DNA of 64,000 nucleotides from assembly GCA_026626905.1 (NCBI GenBank), contig JAPNUX010000001.1, positions 62,001-126,000 of the forward strand. Direction: 5' to 3'. Positions within the stretch are counted from its first letter, which is position 1, and each line of letters starts with the position of its first letter. Origin of the DNA: Desulfurococcus sp. (lineage in GTDB: Archaea; Thermoproteota; Thermoprotei_A; Sulfolobales; Desulfurococcaceae). A model generated the notes under the pieces. The model had not been told where the DNA came from and did not search any database. It saw only the letters and a program-made list of their open reading frames with translations. Of this stretch, positions 63,245 through 64,000 are shown piece by piece. A program made the position numbers and the translations under genes.

Positions 63245-64000
63245 TTACTTTAGAAGGCTTGCATGCTCAGCTATTTTATCAGCTACGTACTCTAGGAGCG
63301 TCTTCTCGTGTATTCTCGAGAATAATCTTACTCTTAATGGTACTTGTATTTTAGCTCCCGAGGCTGCTGGATGCCCGCCGCCACCGAGTGCTACTGCTAT
63401 ATCTCTTACGTTTACCCCTCTACTTCTAAAGCTTAACTTACCGTCTGGTGAAGCTATGACTACTACGTCAGCGTTGAATCTCGACATGAGGTATGACGCT
63501 AGGAAGCTGTTTTCAACGTCATCTCTCGACGTGGAGATGTATACTGTGATACCGTTGATGTTTCGTGAAACCTTCACTAGATCCTCTCTGAGAGCATTAA
63601 GCTCGGCTTCTACAGCCTTAATAATCTTATCATTGAAGGAGTCATCCCAGTATAATCCTCTCGATAGGGTGCTGAGTACTTTCATCTTCCACTCAATGCT
63701 ATCGCCTCTTCTTACAAGCCTAATGTAGAATGGGCTCAGCCAGTGGTCGAATCTCCATAAGTCGCCTCCACAGACACCGTTAACGAGGTTTGATGTAAAG
63801 ACTTCATCCTCGAAGCTATTCTCGTGATTACTGTACTTGTAGACGACGCCAGTTGCGCATGTAGATTTATCAAGGTACAGTGAGACTCCTAGCTCCTTGA
63901 CTTTTTGGATCCATTCTTCACTCCAAACATGGTGGTCAAACCAGTATACTCTCCCCCCTCTTCTCACGTAGTCTCCTAGCAGCTTAACTACTCTATTGAA
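63245..64000 (-). CDS. DHH-family phosphoesterase, 5' end beyond the window
   Basis: The frame is open to base 64000, so the N-terminus with the first DxD metal motif is missing. Visible are YWFDHHVW (the DHH motif), a helical linker, and the DHHA1 end with VVIASPDGKLSFRSR and GGGGHPAASGA, which binds nucleotide substrates. Family members are RecJ-like nucleases, NrnA-type oligoribonucleases/pAp phosphatases or c-di-AMP hydrolases. Archaeal relatives of this length are often annotated simply as DHH proteins. The role cannot be fixed from the part seen. Confidence 0.82.
   Translation of the reverse strand, partial: FNRVVKLLGDYVRRGGRVYWFDHHVWSEEWIQKVKELGVSLYLDKSTCATGVVYKYSNHENSFEDEVFTSNLVNGVCGGDLWRFDHWLSPFYIRLVRRGDSIEWKMKVLSTLSRGLYWDDSFNDKIIKAVEAELNALREDLVKVSRNINGITVYISTSRDDVENSFLASYLMSRFNADVVVIASPDGKLSFRSRGVNVRDIAVALGGGGHPAASGAKIQVPLRVRLFSRIHEKTLLEYVADKIAEHASLLK

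Overview
The window reads as chromosomal DNA of a hyperthermophilic crenarchaeon, most likely of the order Desulfurococcales. The evidence is archaeal or crenarchaeal gene content: an AglB oligosaccharyltransferase, an ESCRT-III/CdvB-like protein, a geranylgeranyl-reductase-type flavoprotein, an archaeal AMP phosphorylase, an aldehyde:ferredoxin oxidoreductase, two intron-containing tRNA genes, and Ced-like DNA-transfer genes. Genes are dense on both strands. Many start at GTG or TTG, placed six bases after a GGTG ribosome-binding core; I used that pattern to reset a number of starts.

Layout. 1-2.4 kb: end of a phosphate-uptake operon (pstB, phoU-like), tRNA-Gln, AlaX editing protein, tRNA-Ser. 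2.4-6.3 kb: a run of small hairpins, a secreted GH57 amylopullulanase-like enzyme, and a decayed HEPN/nucleotidyltransferase pair. 6.3-10.9 kb: a chromosomal type IV secretion-like (Ced-like) locus with two ATPases, a two-helix pilin and a VirB3-like membrane protein. 10.9-16 kb: GH130 enzyme, intact HEPN/MNT pair, small unknowns, GtrA-like protein, APC permease. 16-19.9 kb: a possible CARF-PIN protein, a RibL-like nucleotidyltransferase, a flavoprotein and a NUDIX hydrolase. 20-22.8 kb: a complete ECF vitamin/metal importer with both ATPases fused. 23-32.5 kb: MrfA/Hrq1-like helicase with a frameshifted tail, ArsA-like fragment, moeA, EamA transporter, argS, AOR. 32.6-38.7 kb: a PadR-controlled ABC system with a giant extracellular protein, divergent around a perfect 26-bp palindrome.

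38.7-45.4 kb: NcsA/TtuA-type tRNA thiolase, phosphoesterase, methyltransferase, class II aldolase, M32 carboxypeptidase, UPF0282 and B3/4 proteins. 45.4-50.6 kb: class III aminotransferase, a DUF763 gene broken by in-frame stops, iron alcohol dehydrogenase, membrane glycosyltransferase. 50.7-57.2 kb: mevalonate kinase, Mrp/Nbp35 ATPase, a DUF7669-like protein, CdvB-like protein, AglB. 57.2-64 kb: argF interrupted by one TAG codon, DUF711, AMP phosphorylase, geranylgeranyl reductase, DUF429, and a DHH phosphoesterase cut by the window edge.

Themes. Lipid and envelope genes (mevalonate kinase, GGR, AglB, GT2, GtrA-like) are spread along the right half. The most notable system is the Ced-like locus. 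A second theme is genes with one or a few small lesions (argF, DUF763, helicase tail, HEPN, MNT, ArsA). These are either real decay or sequence errors and should be checked against reads before any physiological conclusion, for example about arginine synthesis.
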